From: Halarchaeoplasma sp046498385
GTDB lineage: Archaea; Thermoplasmatota; Thermoplasmata; Halarchaeoplasmatales; Halarchaeoplasmataceae
Reading direction: 5' to 3'
Length of the DNA stretch: 25,645 nucleotides
NCBI GenBank assembly: GCA_046498385.1
Contig: JAWOAU010000082.1
Span: 1-25,645 of the forward strand
Position numbers and translations under genes: made by a program. Every line of letters starts with the position of its first letter. The first letter of the stretch is position 1. This document shows, in pieces, positions 6,132 through 14,197 of this stretch. The notes under the pieces were generated by a model. The model was not told where the DNA came from and made no database searches. It saw nothing but the letters and a program-made list of their open reading frames with translations.

Positions 6132-7959
6132 GATATTAGGAATAGATCTAGGAACAACGAACTCGGTGGCGGCTGTGATGGAAGGCGGAGAGCCTATCAT
6201 CATACCTAACGCCGAAGGGAACAGAACAACCCCATCGGTGGTTGCTTTCAAGGAAGACGATGAGAGGCTTGTGGGCGAGCTGGCAAAGCGGCAGGCGGTT
6301 AAAAACCCAGAAAGAACGGTGGCATCCATAAAAAGAAAGATGGGTTCCGACCACAAGGTGACGATCGGAGATAAAGAGTATACCCCCGAAGAAATATCCG
6401 CCATGATACTGCAGAAGCTAAAGAAAGATTCAGAGGATTACCTGGGTACAAAGTTAGAGCGTGCCGTGATAACCGTTCCCGCATACTTCAACGAACCCCA
6501 GCGTGAAGCAACAAAGACCGCGGGAGAGATAGCCGGCTTCAAAGTGGAACGTGTCTTCAACGAGCCCACCGCATCGGCCATGGCGTACAAGATGGACGAA
6601 GATAAGGCAGAAACCATACTGGTTTATGACCTTGGAGGGGGCACTTTCGACGTATCCATACTGGAGTTGGGCGACGGTGTTTACGAGGTATTAGCCACTT
6701 CAGGCAATACTAAACTGGGAGGCGATGACTGGACCCAGAGGATAGTTGACTGGTGTGTTGACAAGTTCAAAAAGCAGACAGGTATAGATCTCAGCAAGGA
6801 TCGGGGAGCTCTCCAGCGAGTGGTGGAGGCTTCCGAAAAAGCAAAGATAGAACTGTCATCCAGGGAGAAGACGGAGATCAACCTGCCTTACATCACGGTT
6901 ACCGAGGATGGTCCCGAGCATCTGGACATGGATCTTACCCATGGTGAATTCCAGAATATGACGGCTGACCTTGTGGACAAGACCAAGGGGCCGGTAAAAC
7001 AGGCCATGGACGACGCTGGACTGAACCCGTCCAACATCGACGAGGTAATACTCGTGGGCGGCTCCACTAGACTCAGGGCGGTGCGTGATTTTGTGGAGGA
7101 CTATTTTGGAAAAAAACCCCATATGAAGATAAACCCCGATGAATGCGTCGCTATCGGTGCCGCCGTACAGGCCGGTATAATATCCGGAGATGTTAAGGAC
7201 GATATCGTACTGCTGGACGTGACACCCTTGACTCTGGGTGTCGAAACCCTTGGAGGAGTCGTGACACCTTTGATCGATAAGAATACCACCATTCCAACGG
7301 AAGAAAGCAAGGTATTCACCACGGCACAGGACAACCAGACCAGCGTAGACATACACGTGGTACAAGGAGAACGTGCCATGGCAAAGGACAATCACAGCCT
7401 GGGAAGGTTTCAGCTTACAGGCATCCCACCGGCACCAAGAGGCGTACCGCAGATCGAAGTGAACTTCAAGATGGACGAGAACGGCATACTCAACGTAGAG
7501 GCGGAGGACAAAGGTACCGGTAAGAAGAACAGTATCACCGTAGTCTCCACCGGTCAACTGGACAAGGATGAGATAGACCGGATGAAGAAGGAAGCGGAAA
7601 GGTACGCCGAAGAGGACAAACGCAAGCAGAAAGAGATCCTAGAGAAGAACGAAGCCACCACCATGGTTGGTTCCGCAGAGAGGACCTTGGAAGAGTTCTC
7701 AGATAAGATCGACGATTCGTTGAAAAACGAGATTCAACAAAAGATCGACGACCTGAGGGGTGCGTTGGACAAGGACGACCTTTCTTTGATCAAGGAAAAG
7801 AAGGATGAACTCGCCAAGAAACTCAGTAAGATCGGTGAACAGATGTACCAAGAGCAGGCTGCTCAACAGGCCGCTCAGCAGCAGGCACAGGAAGGCGAAG
7901 CACAGACCGACGAAGAGGGTTACGTAGATGCGGACTACGAAGTGGTGGAGGAAGAGTAA
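6124..7959 (+). CDS. dnaK: Chaperone DnaK (Hsp70)
   Basis: ATP-dependent Hsp70 chaperone of 611 aa. The nucleotide-binding domain shows DLGTTNS (7-13), YDLGGGTFDVS and LVGGSTRLRAV. The linker and substrate-binding domain start near LLDVTPLTLGVE, and the C-terminus is a helical lid with a Gln/Ala-rich stretch and an acidic EEE tail. The roughly 24-residue insertion in the first quadrant of proteobacterial DnaK is absent (SIKRKMG runs directly to KVTIGDKEYTPEEIS). That is the Gram-positive-type form expected of archaeal dnaK genes gained from bacteria. GAGGTGA lies 5 bases before ATG. It is cotranscribed with grpE. The assignment is secure. Confidence 0.98.
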   Translation: MSKILGIDLGTTNSVAAVMEGGEPIIIPNAEGNRTTPSVVAFKEDDERLVGELAKRQAVKNPERTVASIKRKMGSDHKVTIGDKEYTPEEISAMILQKLKKDSEDYLGTKLERAVITVPAYFNEPQREATKTAGEIAGFKVERVFNEPTASAMAYKMDEDKAETILVYDLGGGTFDVSILELGDGVYEVLATSGNTKLGGDDWTQRIVDWCVDKFKKQTGIDLSKDRGALQRVVEASEKAKIELSSREKTEINLPYITVTEDGPEHLDMDLTHGEFQNMTADLVDKTKGPVKQAMDDAGLNPSNIDEVILVGGSTRLRAVRDFVEDYFGKKPHMKINPDECVAIGAAVQAGIISGDVKDDIVLLDVTPLTLGVETLGGVVTPLIDKNTTIPTEESKVFTTAQDNQTSVDIHVVQGERAMAKDNHSLGRFQLTGIPPAPRGVPQIEVNFKMDENGILNVEAEDKGTGKKNSITVVSTGQLDKDEIDRMKKEAERYAEEDKRKQKEILEKNEATTMVGSAERTLEEFSDKIDDSLKNEIQQKIDDLRGALDKDDLSLIKEKKDELAKKLSKIGEQMYQEQAAQQAAQQQAQEGEAQTDEEGYVDADYEVVEEE

Positions 7960-7985
7960 ACTCCCCCCCTTGAAACCCTTTCCTT

Positions 7986-7993
7986 TTTATATA
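7986..7993 (+). promoter_or_regulatory. TATA box of dnaJ
   Basis: TTTATATA is centred about 26 bp before the dnaJ ATG at 8016, so the dnaJ message is probably leaderless. The T-run just before it (7984-7988) could also end dnaK transcripts. Confidence 0.6.
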
Positions 7994-8015
7994 ACACATA
8001 CCATGGCGTGACGAT

Positions 8016-9149
8016 ATGTCCAAAGACTATTATGAGATACTCGGCGTCGATCAGGATGCGAGCAAAGGCGAAATAAAAAAAGCCTACCGCAAGAAGGCGA
8101 AAAAGTTCCATCCAGACCGTAATCCGGACAAGGCGGAATGGGCCAGAGAAAAGTTCAAAGAGATCTCCGAAGCCTATGAAGTTTTAGCCGATGAGAACAA
8201 AAGAAAGCAGTACGATAGATACGGTGAAGCCGGTGTTCGTGACCAATACTTCGGTGATCAAGGGTTCACGTGGAATGATTTCTCTCACCGGGAAGATGTC
8301 GACGATATCTTCTCTCAGTTTTTTGGCGGGAGCGGCGGTTTCGACGACTTGTTCAGTGACCTTTTCAGGTCCCAAGGAGGGGGAAGACGACGAGTTAGAA
8401 AGGGAAAAGACTTGCGGGTAACGTTAGAGGTAGAACTGGAGGACATAAAGGGCGGTGTGGAAAAGACCATACGTTTACAGCGTAAGAAGTCCTGTGAGAC
8501 CTGCGATGGTGCAGGCAGCAAGGATGGAAAATCGGCAACATGCAGTAAATGCGGAGGTTCCGGAGAGGTCCGCAATGTTCAGAGGAACGGTTTTCAACAG
8601 TTGATAAGGGTATCCGCTTGCCCCGCTTGCGGTGGTAGAGGAGAAATCATGACCAACCCATGCAGTGATTGTAACGGTACCGGCGTAAAGGATTCCACGG
8701 AAACCCTTACTGTAAAGATACCCCCGGGAGCCCAGGACGGTTCCAGACTAAAGGTCAGAGGAAAGGGCGATGCCGGTGAGAGAGGGGTGCCGGCCGGCGA
8801 TCTTTACATATACCTTAGAGTCAAACCACACCAAGATTTTGTCAGAAGGGGGAAAAATATCTACAGCGAAGTGGATGTGTCCATGACTCAGGCCGCCCTT
8901 GGAGACAGCATCACCATCAAGACCTTGGGCGGCAAAGCAAACATCAAGATCCCACCTGGAACTCAACCGGAGCAGCACCTGCGCTTAAGAAATAAAGGCC
9001 TGCCGGATCTAGACGGGAGCACCGGCGATCACATAGTTATCGTTAACGTAGAGGTGCCTACGAAGATGAACAAAGAACAGAAAGAGCTTTTGAAGCGGTT
9101 CCAACAGATAGAAAAAAAGGGGAAAAAAACCTGGTTCGGTAAGTCCTAA
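8016..9149 (+). CDS. dnaJ: Chaperone DnaJ (Hsp40), type I
   Basis: J-protein that delivers substrates to DnaK and stimulates its ATPase. The 377-aa product has every type I domain: a J domain (1-70) with HPD at 32-34, a Gly/Phe region (about 75-125), four CxxCxGxG zinc modules (Cys160/163, 176/179, 202/205, 216/219), and C-terminal substrate-binding barrels (VKIPPGAQDGSRLKVRGKG; IKIPPGTQPEQHLRLRNKGLP). It has its own TATA box, unlike grpE and dnaK, which are translationally coupled upstream. Its stop codon overlaps that of the convergent UPF0179 gene. The assignment is secure. Confidence 0.97.
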   Translation: MSKDYYEILGVDQDASKGEIKKAYRKKAKKFHPDRNPDKAEWAREKFKEISEAYEVLADENKRKQYDRYGEAGVRDQYFGDQGFTWNDFSHREDVDDIFSQFFGGSGGFDDLFSDLFRSQGGGRRRVRKGKDLRVTLEVELEDIKGGVEKTIRLQRKKSCETCDGAGSKDGKSATCSKCGGSGEVRNVQRNGFQQLIRVSACPACGGRGEIMTNPCSDCNGTGVKDSTETLTVKIPPGAQDGSRLKVRGKGDAGERGVPAGDLYIYLRVKPHQDFVRRGKNIYSEVDVSMTQAALGDSITIKTLGGKANIKIPPGTQPEQHLRLRNKGLPDLDGSTGDHIVIVNVEVPTKMNKEQKELLKRFQQIEKKGKKTWFGKS

Positions 9150-9571
9150 ACCAGGAGAACTTCTTTTAATTTGTATCCTTTAGGACATTCAACTGTACCG
9201 CAGAGTTTTTCCAGATGATACTTACCGCTGGGTTCAATGCCCGCCGGAAAGCACAATCTGTAGTTTTCACAGTCGATATCACTGCACTTTTTTTCCTTCA
9301 AGGATACCAGGGAACCTTCGATCAGTGACGTTCCCTGTAGGGTTGTCCTTAGTGGGATCTCCTCAACCTCCACCACCTTTACCTTGTCGGCATGTACCTT
9401 GCAGTTGTGGACATTATCTCTCACACCCACTATTTTATATCTCTTGTTCTTATCCAACCCACAGCACGATATCTTGATCTCACAGTTCTGACAGCGTGAA
9501 AGGCATCCTCCGAACACGAATTTCAGCCCTTTCTTCGCTAACTTCTCTCCTATTAAAGTTACTTCTACCAT
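9146..9571 (-). CDS. UPF0179 family Cys-rich archaeal protein
   Basis: Conserved archaeal protein of unknown function, 141 aa. Eleven cysteines are grouped as Cys23-x3-Cys27-x2-Cys30 with Cys36/37, then Cys57, Cys96-x4-Cys101-x5-Cys107, and Cys124-x4-Cys129. This points to zinc or iron-sulfur binding. The MVEVTLIGEKLAKKGLKFVFGG opening and the KCSDIDCENYRLCFPAGI block are what I recall of UPF0179. GGAGG precedes the ATG by 8 bases. It lies 12 bp after egsA on the same strand and probably shares its transcript. Its stop overlaps the convergent dnaJ stop. The family call is fairly sure; the function is unknown. Confidence 0.85.
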   Translation of the reverse strand: MVEVTLIGEKLAKKGLKFVFGGCLSRCQNCEIKISCCGLDKNKRYKIVGVRDNVHNCKVHADKVKVVEVEEIPLRTTLQGTSLIEGSLVSLKEKKCSDIDCENYRLCFPAGIEPSGKYHLEKLCGTVECPKGYKLKEVLLV

Positions 9572-9583
9572 ATTATTTTCCTC

Positions 9584-10678
9584 CTAGATCACTCCTGTCT
9601 CTCTAATGGCCGATTCGGCCGCTTTCCTATCCATCCTCTTGGTTCCAAGGATGGTATACCTATCCGGACGTATCTCCGGCGCCCTGACCAACGCCTCTAC
9701 AATATCCTCTTCTTCTTGCTCGAGGCCCTTAGCCGTGGTAGGCGCTCCAACCACTTCCAAGGCGTTCTTTATCTGCTTCCAATCCCCACCGTGGAGATAC
9801 ATCATTATGATGGTTCCCACACCGCACTGCTCTCCGTGGAGTGCAGGCTTTTTCACCAATGTATCAAGGGAATGACTGAACATGTGTTCACTTCCGCTGG
9901 CAGGTCGGGAGGACCCGGCGATACTCATGGCCACACTGGAACTGACCAGGGCCTTGACCACCATCCAAGCGCTTTCTTCCAATCCTGGTTTGATACTGTC
10001 GGCGTTATCTATAAGTGTATAAGCGGTCATCTCGGAAAGATTCGCCGCATAGTTAGAATAAGGTTCGTTTCTGAGCTTTTTTGCCAATATCCAATCTTTT
10101 ACCGCCGTCGAGTTGGCCAGTATATCCCCGCACCCGGAAGCTAGTAGTCTTGGTGGGGATTTGGCTATTATACCCGTATCTGCGATAAGTGCCAGAGGGG
10201 TATGAGCATTCACGGATACCTTGGCACCGTCTCGTTCGATAGATGCCCTCGCCGAAGCGATACCGTCGTGGGAGGCGGCGGTGGATACGCTGATGAAGGG
10301 CAGTCCCAGTAGATAAGAAGAATATTTGGCTACGTCTATGGGAACGCCTCCTCCGACGCCGAAAAACATATCGAACCCGTCCTTGCCTTTATCTACCACT
10401 TTATCAATCACTTTTTGTGAAGCTTTGGTTATCTCTACGATCTCAATGGAAGTGTCTATTTTTTCCATCAATTCACCGACTCTATCCCCGGCTATCTTTC
10501 GGGTGGTAGGATCACATACCAGTAAGGCGCTTCCCTTCAGTTTTAACCCTATGCACGTTTCTCCCAACTGTTCCAAGGCATCGTTTCCTACCACGATAGC
10601 CCTGGGAAGCTCCATGCTCTTGAACTTGTTGAACCCCTCATTTCCCGATATTTTCGCCCGATTTCTCTCGTCTACCAT
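9584..10678 (-). CDS. egsA: sn-Glycerol-1-phosphate dehydrogenase
   Basis: Reduces dihydroxyacetone phosphate to sn-glycerol-1-phosphate with NAD(P)H, the step that sets archaeal lipid stereochemistry. At 364 aa it has the family length. The cofactor motif GVGGGVPIDVAK is at 107-118, ASHDG at 135-139, and the zinc-binding residues appear as Asp185 (SGCGD), His265 (GSEHMFSH) and His281 (LHGEQ). The enzyme is cytosolic. A TATA box at 10711-10720 and a GGTG ribosome site just before ATG support the start. UPF0179 follows 12 bp downstream in the same orientation. The assignment is secure and the best single marker that this is archaeal DNA. Confidence 0.96.
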   Translation of the reverse strand: MVDERNRAKISGNEGFNKFKSMELPRAIVVGNDALEQLGETCIGLKLKGSALLVCDPTTRKIAGDRVGELMEKIDTSIEIVEITKASQKVIDKVVDKGKDGFDMFFGVGGGVPIDVAKYSSYLLGLPFISVSTAASHDGIASARASIERDGAKVSVNAHTPLALIADTGIIAKSPPRLLASGCGDILANSTAVKDWILAKKLRNEPYSNYAANLSEMTAYTLIDNADSIKPGLEESAWMVVKALVSSSVAMSIAGSSRPASGSEHMFSHSLDTLVKKPALHGEQCGVGTIIMMYLHGGDWKQIKNALEVVGAPTTAKGLEQEEEDIVEALVRAPEIRPDRYTILGTKRMDRKAAESAIRETGVI

Positions 10679-10710
10679 GTTCTACACCGTAATGATTAGA
10701 GGTATAGTAA

Positions 10711-10720
10711 GATATATTAC
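10711..10720 (-). promoter_or_regulatory. TATA box of egsA
   Basis: On the minus strand GGGAAA (BRE-like) precedes GTAATATATC. Initiation is predicted near 10690, about a dozen bases before the start codon at 10678. Confidence 0.6.
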
Positions 10721-10729
10721 TTTCCCAAC

Positions 10730-11497
10730 TCACAGGGCCTCGTCTATCAGTTCTGCAGCGGTTTTACCCGAGAGTAACATACCGCCGAATATTGGGCCCA
10801 TGCGGGGTGCGCCTAGAACAGCGTTGGCGCACATACCTATCACCCAAAGCCCGGGGAACACGGAGCACGTATTCTTCACAACCGTTTGCTCTCCCATGTC
10901 GGCCCACATGGACCTTTCACCCAGCACATTTCCGGTATCGGTGTTCAACGCACCTGTTTTTTTGGCCACTATGCGGCAGACCTCCGCATCGTGTCCGGTT
11001 GCGTCTATACACGCCTCAGCCCTTACCGTGATGGGGTCTACATGAAGACCGGCGACTTCTATGGGTGATGAATTGAGCACGAACCCGCCTACCTTGCTTT
11101 CATTGTAAAGTACATCCTCTACGGTCATCAAGTTGAATATCCTAGCACCGGCGTCTATGGCGCCTGCAAGGAGTTTGGAGACGCACTCTATTGAATCTGC
11201 GGTGTGATACCCTCCACCGGCGTCTTCCGTCTTAACACCAACGGCGTGGAGCTCTTCCACGGACTCGTCCTGCACCACCAGTACGGGATAACCCATTCCC
11301 CCTCCCCACATACCTCCACCCGGAGATAACTTTCTTTCAAAAATCGTGGCCTTGTATCCCTTTTCAGCAAGATACCTCGCAGCTACCATGCCCGCAGGTC
11401 CGGCACCCGCTATGGCTACATCGGATTCAATGCGTTCATCGAACTCCCTGAAGTGTCTTCTGACTATCTTTCGAGTGACCTCGATATCATCTATCAT
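10730..11497 (-). CDS. thi4: Thiazole synthase Thi4 (archaeal, sulfide-dependent type)
   Basis: Makes the adenylated thiazole precursor of thiamine from NAD and glycine. The 255-aa product has a GAGPAG dinucleotide motif (31-36), GGGMWGGGMGYP, an ATGHDAE loop and a C-terminal RMGPIFGGMLLSGKTAAEL. After GHD the position that holds the sacrificial sulfur-donor Cys of yeast Thi4 (just before AKK/AKR) is Val; a Cys lies three residues earlier. This suits the archaeal enzymes that use free sulfide. Start 11497 is chosen because the TATA box at 11521-11528 sits about 27 bp upstream, giving a leaderless message; ATG 11509 is the alternative. Related ribose-1,5-bisphosphate enzymes are unlikely given the motifs. 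Confidence 0.9.
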   Translation of the reverse strand: MIDDIEVTRKIVRRHFREFDERIESDVAIAGAGPAGMVAARYLAEKGYKATIFERKLSPGGGMWGGGMGYPVLVVQDESVEELHAVGVKTEDAGGGYHTADSIECVSKLLAGAIDAGARIFNLMTVEDVLYNESKVGGFVLNSSPIEVAGLHVDPITVRAEACIDATGHDAEVCRIVAKKTGALNTDTGNVLGERSMWADMGEQTVVKNTCSVFPGLWVIGMCANAVLGAPRMGPIFGGMLLSGKTAAELIDEAL

Positions 11498-11520
11498 AAT
11501 TAGGCTCATACTATCTGAGG

Positions 11521-11528
11521 TATAAAAG
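11521..11528 (-). promoter_or_regulatory. TATA box of thi4
   Basis: CTTTTATA on the minus strand, centred about 27 bp before the ATG at 11497, implies initiation at or next to that codon. Confidence 0.5.
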
Positions 11529-11570
11529 TTTGATGTCTGGAGAGCACGTACGGACTTGATACTCCTGTTT

Positions 11571-12029
11571 TCACGGGATGGTTTCCGCCTCGGGCCAGGC
11601 TTCTTTTTCATCTATGTGGTAGGTGAAATACTCCAGTACATGGTAAACTCCCTTCAACGCAACTGCGATCAGAAGAAGAATCAAAAGACCGAAAGGTGTA
11701 ATTCTGTAAAGCATCTGGTCTTCCTGCCAGCCCAGGTCCAGGCTGCCGAGGACGAAATAGATGTAAAGACCCATGGTCAGGGCGGTGGCCGCACCTGCGA
11801 TCATACGCTGGTACTCTCCCCTGCCGAAGTACGAAGTTAGGCCGGCGAAAAGTGCCATAGGTACGCCGAGTATTATGACGTATAACTGTGTGTTGTTGAA
11901 GAGAAAATCCAGTTCGGGAACATCCGTTTTCACAAAATGCACCGCTACCCAAACCAGGACCACAAACAGCAACAGGTATATCACCAGGGTGAAAACTCCT
12001 TTGAAGGGACTTCGTTTTTTATATGTCAT
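11571..12029 (-). CDS. Uncharacterised four-helix membrane protein
   Basis: No family recognised. The 152-aa product has four predicted membrane helices at about 12-33, 49-68, 77-97 and 110-133, a Lys/Arg-rich N-terminus (probably cytoplasmic) and an acidic C-terminal tail. An FNN loop lies after helix 1 and a short DLGWQED loop after helix 3. Its start overlaps the end of the upstream membrane-anchored beta protein (12019-13167) by 11 bases on the same strand. The two are therefore very likely translated together and may form a complex. I see no catalytic motif. Confidence 0.7.
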   Translation of the reverse strand: MTYKKRSPFKGVFTLVIYLLLFVVLVWVAVHFVKTDVPELDFLFNNTQLYVIILGVPMALFAGLTSYFGRGEYQRMIAGAATALTMGLYIYFVLGSLDLGWQEDQMLYRITPFGLLILLLIAVALKGVYHVLEYFTYHIDEKEAWPEAETIP

Positions 12030-13167
12030 GGATATACTCCTCCATATCGTACTCCATGCCCGTACCCTGTTCGTAGAACCGGAACTTTGCGTATAACGGT
12101 TCCCCTTCTACGTCTATGGTGACGGAGATATCTCTTTCCTCACCTTGAAGTACGGCAAATTGTTGAAGATAGGTACCCACCGGGGTATCGGCACTATCAT
12201 AAACGGTTATCTCTACTTCCAAGTTCAGGTAGCGGGGGCTGTCGTTCTCGAAGTATATATCCGCGGTGAATTCATTTCCTATGACGTGCAGGTCAACCAA
12301 CGACAGGTCGTTGAGTGGTGCACCCCAGTAGTGTTCCGTAGTATGATCGAAATTCATATTCAAACCGTCGATGGTTATCTCCGAAAGGAATTTCACGGTC
12401 TGAGAATTTGTTATGAACTCTTCCGTACTGTCCTCATCAAGTTCAAAGGAAAGTTCATGGCTCTCGTATCCTCCTAAAGGTATTGATATATCCTCGGTGG
12501 AGTAGACCGTATCTTTGCTCTGATCGTACATGGTGATGAACACGTTTGCGTCACCCTCTAGGAGGTCATTTGTCTCTACCTCGAAGGGTATGGTGAGCAC
12601 ACTGCCTTCCTGGTCGGGCAAAGAATTGACAAATGCCCTCTCATGGTCGAACTCTAAGCTCAGTACTACCCCGTCCCACTGGATCGTCTCTTCGTAGGCC
12701 ATCTTTAGCTGCATAAGGGAAAGGGGGTACTTTGCAGTCATACGGGTAGACACTTTGAAATCGCATCTGTTGAATACGAACTCCTCGATCTCATCGTCGT
12801 CGAAATCGTTTAAGTTAATTGCGAAGGACATAGGTTCATCCCTTTTCTCGCCGATGCCTAAGCTTTCAACACTCACCGTTTCGGAGTACAGGGTCCTATC
12901 GAATCCGAAAAGGTCGAAATCCATCTGTATATCCTGCATCTCGTAAAAACCGTCGTTTTCCATGGTAAGGACCGTTTCGACCAACAGTGTTTCTTCGTCG
13001 AAACTCCAATCGATATCGTCTTCCGAGGGCAGTTCAACGAAAGGAGACCTGTTGATAAGAGGATTCAGAAAAGAAGAGTATATAGCCAGTACGAACATGA
13101 TTATCACCGCCAGGGTGAACAGTGTGGATAATATCCTAAATATACGCAACTTCGATTTATTTTCCAT
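12019..13167 (-). CDS. Membrane-anchored beta-sandwich protein, unknown function
   Basis: The 382-aa product starts with a basic segment and one hydrophobic helix (about 11-33), a signal anchor. The remainder is predicted to be extracytoplasmic, acidic and beta-rich. Three stretches look like tandem immunoglobulin-like or LEA14-type modules: around 50-150 (LLVETVLTMENDGFYEMQD), 185-265 (IPFEVETNDLLEGDANVFI) and 305-370 (FTADIYFENDSPRYLNLEV). I cannot assign a function. Start 13167 fits a TATA box about 27 bp upstream (13191-13198), whereas the long open frame to 13305 is antisense to ncsA. Its end overlaps the four-helix gene by 11 bases, indicating an operon. Confidence 0.7.
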   Translation of the reverse strand: MENKSKLRIFRILSTLFTLAVIIMFVLAIYSSFLNPLINRSPFVELPSEDDIDWSFDEETLLVETVLTMENDGFYEMQDIQMDFDLFGFDRTLYSETVSVESLGIGEKRDEPMSFAINLNDFDDDEIEEFVFNRCDFKVSTRMTAKYPLSLMQLKMAYEETIQWDGVVLSLEFDHERAFVNSLPDQEGSVLTIPFEVETNDLLEGDANVFITMYDQSKDTVYSTEDISIPLGGYESHELSFELDEDSTEEFITNSQTVKFLSEITIDGLNMNFDHTTEHYWGAPLNDLSLVDLHVIGNEFTADIYFENDSPRYLNLEVEITVYDSADTPVGTYLQQFAVLQGEERDISVTIDVEGEPLYAKFRFYEQGTGMEYDMEEYIHDI

Positions 13168-13190
13168 CACTTGGTATAACTCGGTTGAGC

Positions 13191-13198
13191 AAATAAAG
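13191..13198 (-). promoter_or_regulatory. TATA-like box of the minus-strand membrane operon
   Basis: CTTTATTT on the minus strand, centred about 27 bp before the ATG at 13167. It lies 3 bp from the opposite-facing TATA box of ncsA. Confidence 0.45.
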
Positions 13199-13201
13199 TT
13201 T

Positions 13202-13209
13202 TTTATATG
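13202..13209 (+). promoter_or_regulatory. TATA box of ncsA
   Basis: TTTATATG is centred about 26 bp before the ATG at 13231. A GGGGTGG ribosome-binding-like run (13214-13220) also precedes that ATG and favours it over the ATG at 13207, which lies inside the TATA box. Confidence 0.55.
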
Positions 13210-13230
13210 GAAAGGGGTGGTTACGTACCT

Positions 13231-14133
13231 ATGCTCTGCAGTAGATGTACTGAGGAGGCCGTAACGTATATTCGATACAGCGGTGCTTACCTGTGCCCGG
13301 AACATTTTATGGAGTTCTTTGAGAAACGGGTTTACAAGGATTTCAGGAAGCAGCTTGACATCAAAGGCGGAAAGTGCATAGCGGTGGCGGTCTCAGGAGG
13401 AAAAGATTCCCTGGTAACCCTGCATCTACTGCATGATATTTTAAAACAGCGGAGGGACTGTAAGATGGTCGGTATAACCATAGACGAAGGTATAAAGGGT
13501 TACCGGCATAGTAGTGTGGACCTGGCGGTAAAAGAATACGAGAAATTGAACATCGATTATCGCATCGTATCCTTTAGGGATCACTTCAAATTCACCCTGG
13601 ACCAGGTAGCCCACAGAGGGATGCCCTGTTCCACCTGCGGAGTCCTCCGCCGGTGGTTGATGAACACCACTGCAAAAAGATTGGGAGCGGATCATTTGGC
13701 TACGGGGCTGAACCTCGACGATATCGCCCAATCCATACTGATGAATTTTTGCCGGGGGGATGTAGAGAAACTTTCAAGGATGGGACCTCACGAGAAGGTA
13801 AAGGAGGGGCTGGTCCCCCGATTGGCGCCTCTCCGCAGATGTCCGGAAAACGAATCCTACCTTTACGCCATGTACGCAGGCATACCCATACACGATCTGG
13901 AATGCCCCTATGCCGACGAGGCGTTAAGAGGTGTGTACCGGGACGTACTTGGAACCCTTGAGGATAATACACCAGGTACTAAGTACGCCGTGCTGAGTTC
14001 TTACGATAAGTTGATGGATTCTATGGAGGTGGAAACCGTACCTTTGGACAGCTGTGAAAAATGCGGTGAGCCTACCTCCGGTGGTTTATGTAAGGCATGT
14101 GAGATACTGGAGAGCGTTAGAAAAGACAGTTGA
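13231..14133 (+). CDS. ncsA: tRNA 2-thiolation enzyme, NcsA/TtuA/Ncs6 family
   Basis: ATP-pyrophosphatase that adenylates a tRNA uridine and inserts sulfur. All the metal sites are visible in 300 aa: an N-terminal zinc site (Cys3, Cys6, Cys22, His25), the PP-loop SGGKDS (55-60), the iron-sulfur triad Cys133, Cys136 (GMPCSTCGVLRR) and Cys225 (LECPYADE), and a C-terminal zinc site (Cys275, Cys278, Cys287, Cys290). It presumably works with a ubiquitin-like SAMP sulfur carrier encoded elsewhere. It diverges from the minus-strand membrane operon and is followed by top6B after 64 bp. The family is secure; whether it modifies wobble U34 or T54 cannot be told from sequence alone. Confidence 0.93.
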   Translation: MLCSRCTEEAVTYIRYSGAYLCPEHFMEFFEKRVYKDFRKQLDIKGGKCIAVAVSGGKDSLVTLHLLHDILKQRRDCKMVGITIDEGIKGYRHSSVDLAVKEYEKLNIDYRIVSFRDHFKFTLDQVAHRGMPCSTCGVLRRWLMNTTAKRLGADHLATGLNLDDIAQSILMNFCRGDVEKLSRMGPHEKVKEGLVPRLAPLRRCPENESYLYAMYAGIPIHDLECPYADEALRGVYRDVLGTLEDNTPGTKYAVLSSYDKLMDSMEVETVPLDSCEKCGEPTSGGLCKACEILESVRKDS

Positions 14134-14163
14134 TATCGTCTCTACGACTCCTGGTTCCAGAAA

Positions 14164-14173
14164 GTTTATTTAC
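14164..14173 (+). promoter_or_regulatory. TATA-like box of top6BA
   Basis: GTTTATTTAC lies about 29 bp before the ATG at 14198 in the 64-bp gap after ncsA. Confidence 0.45.
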
Positions 14174-14197
14174 GCAGTTGTAGATTCCGGTGAAAAG

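Noticed and set aside
6856..7557. 233-codon open frame antisense to dnaK
   Set aside because: It is a shadow of the strongly conserved dnaK frame, with no family features or start signals.
10326..11045. 239-codon open frame antisense to egsA and thi4
   Set aside because: It spans the promoter of one gene and the coding sequence of both, with no supporting motif.
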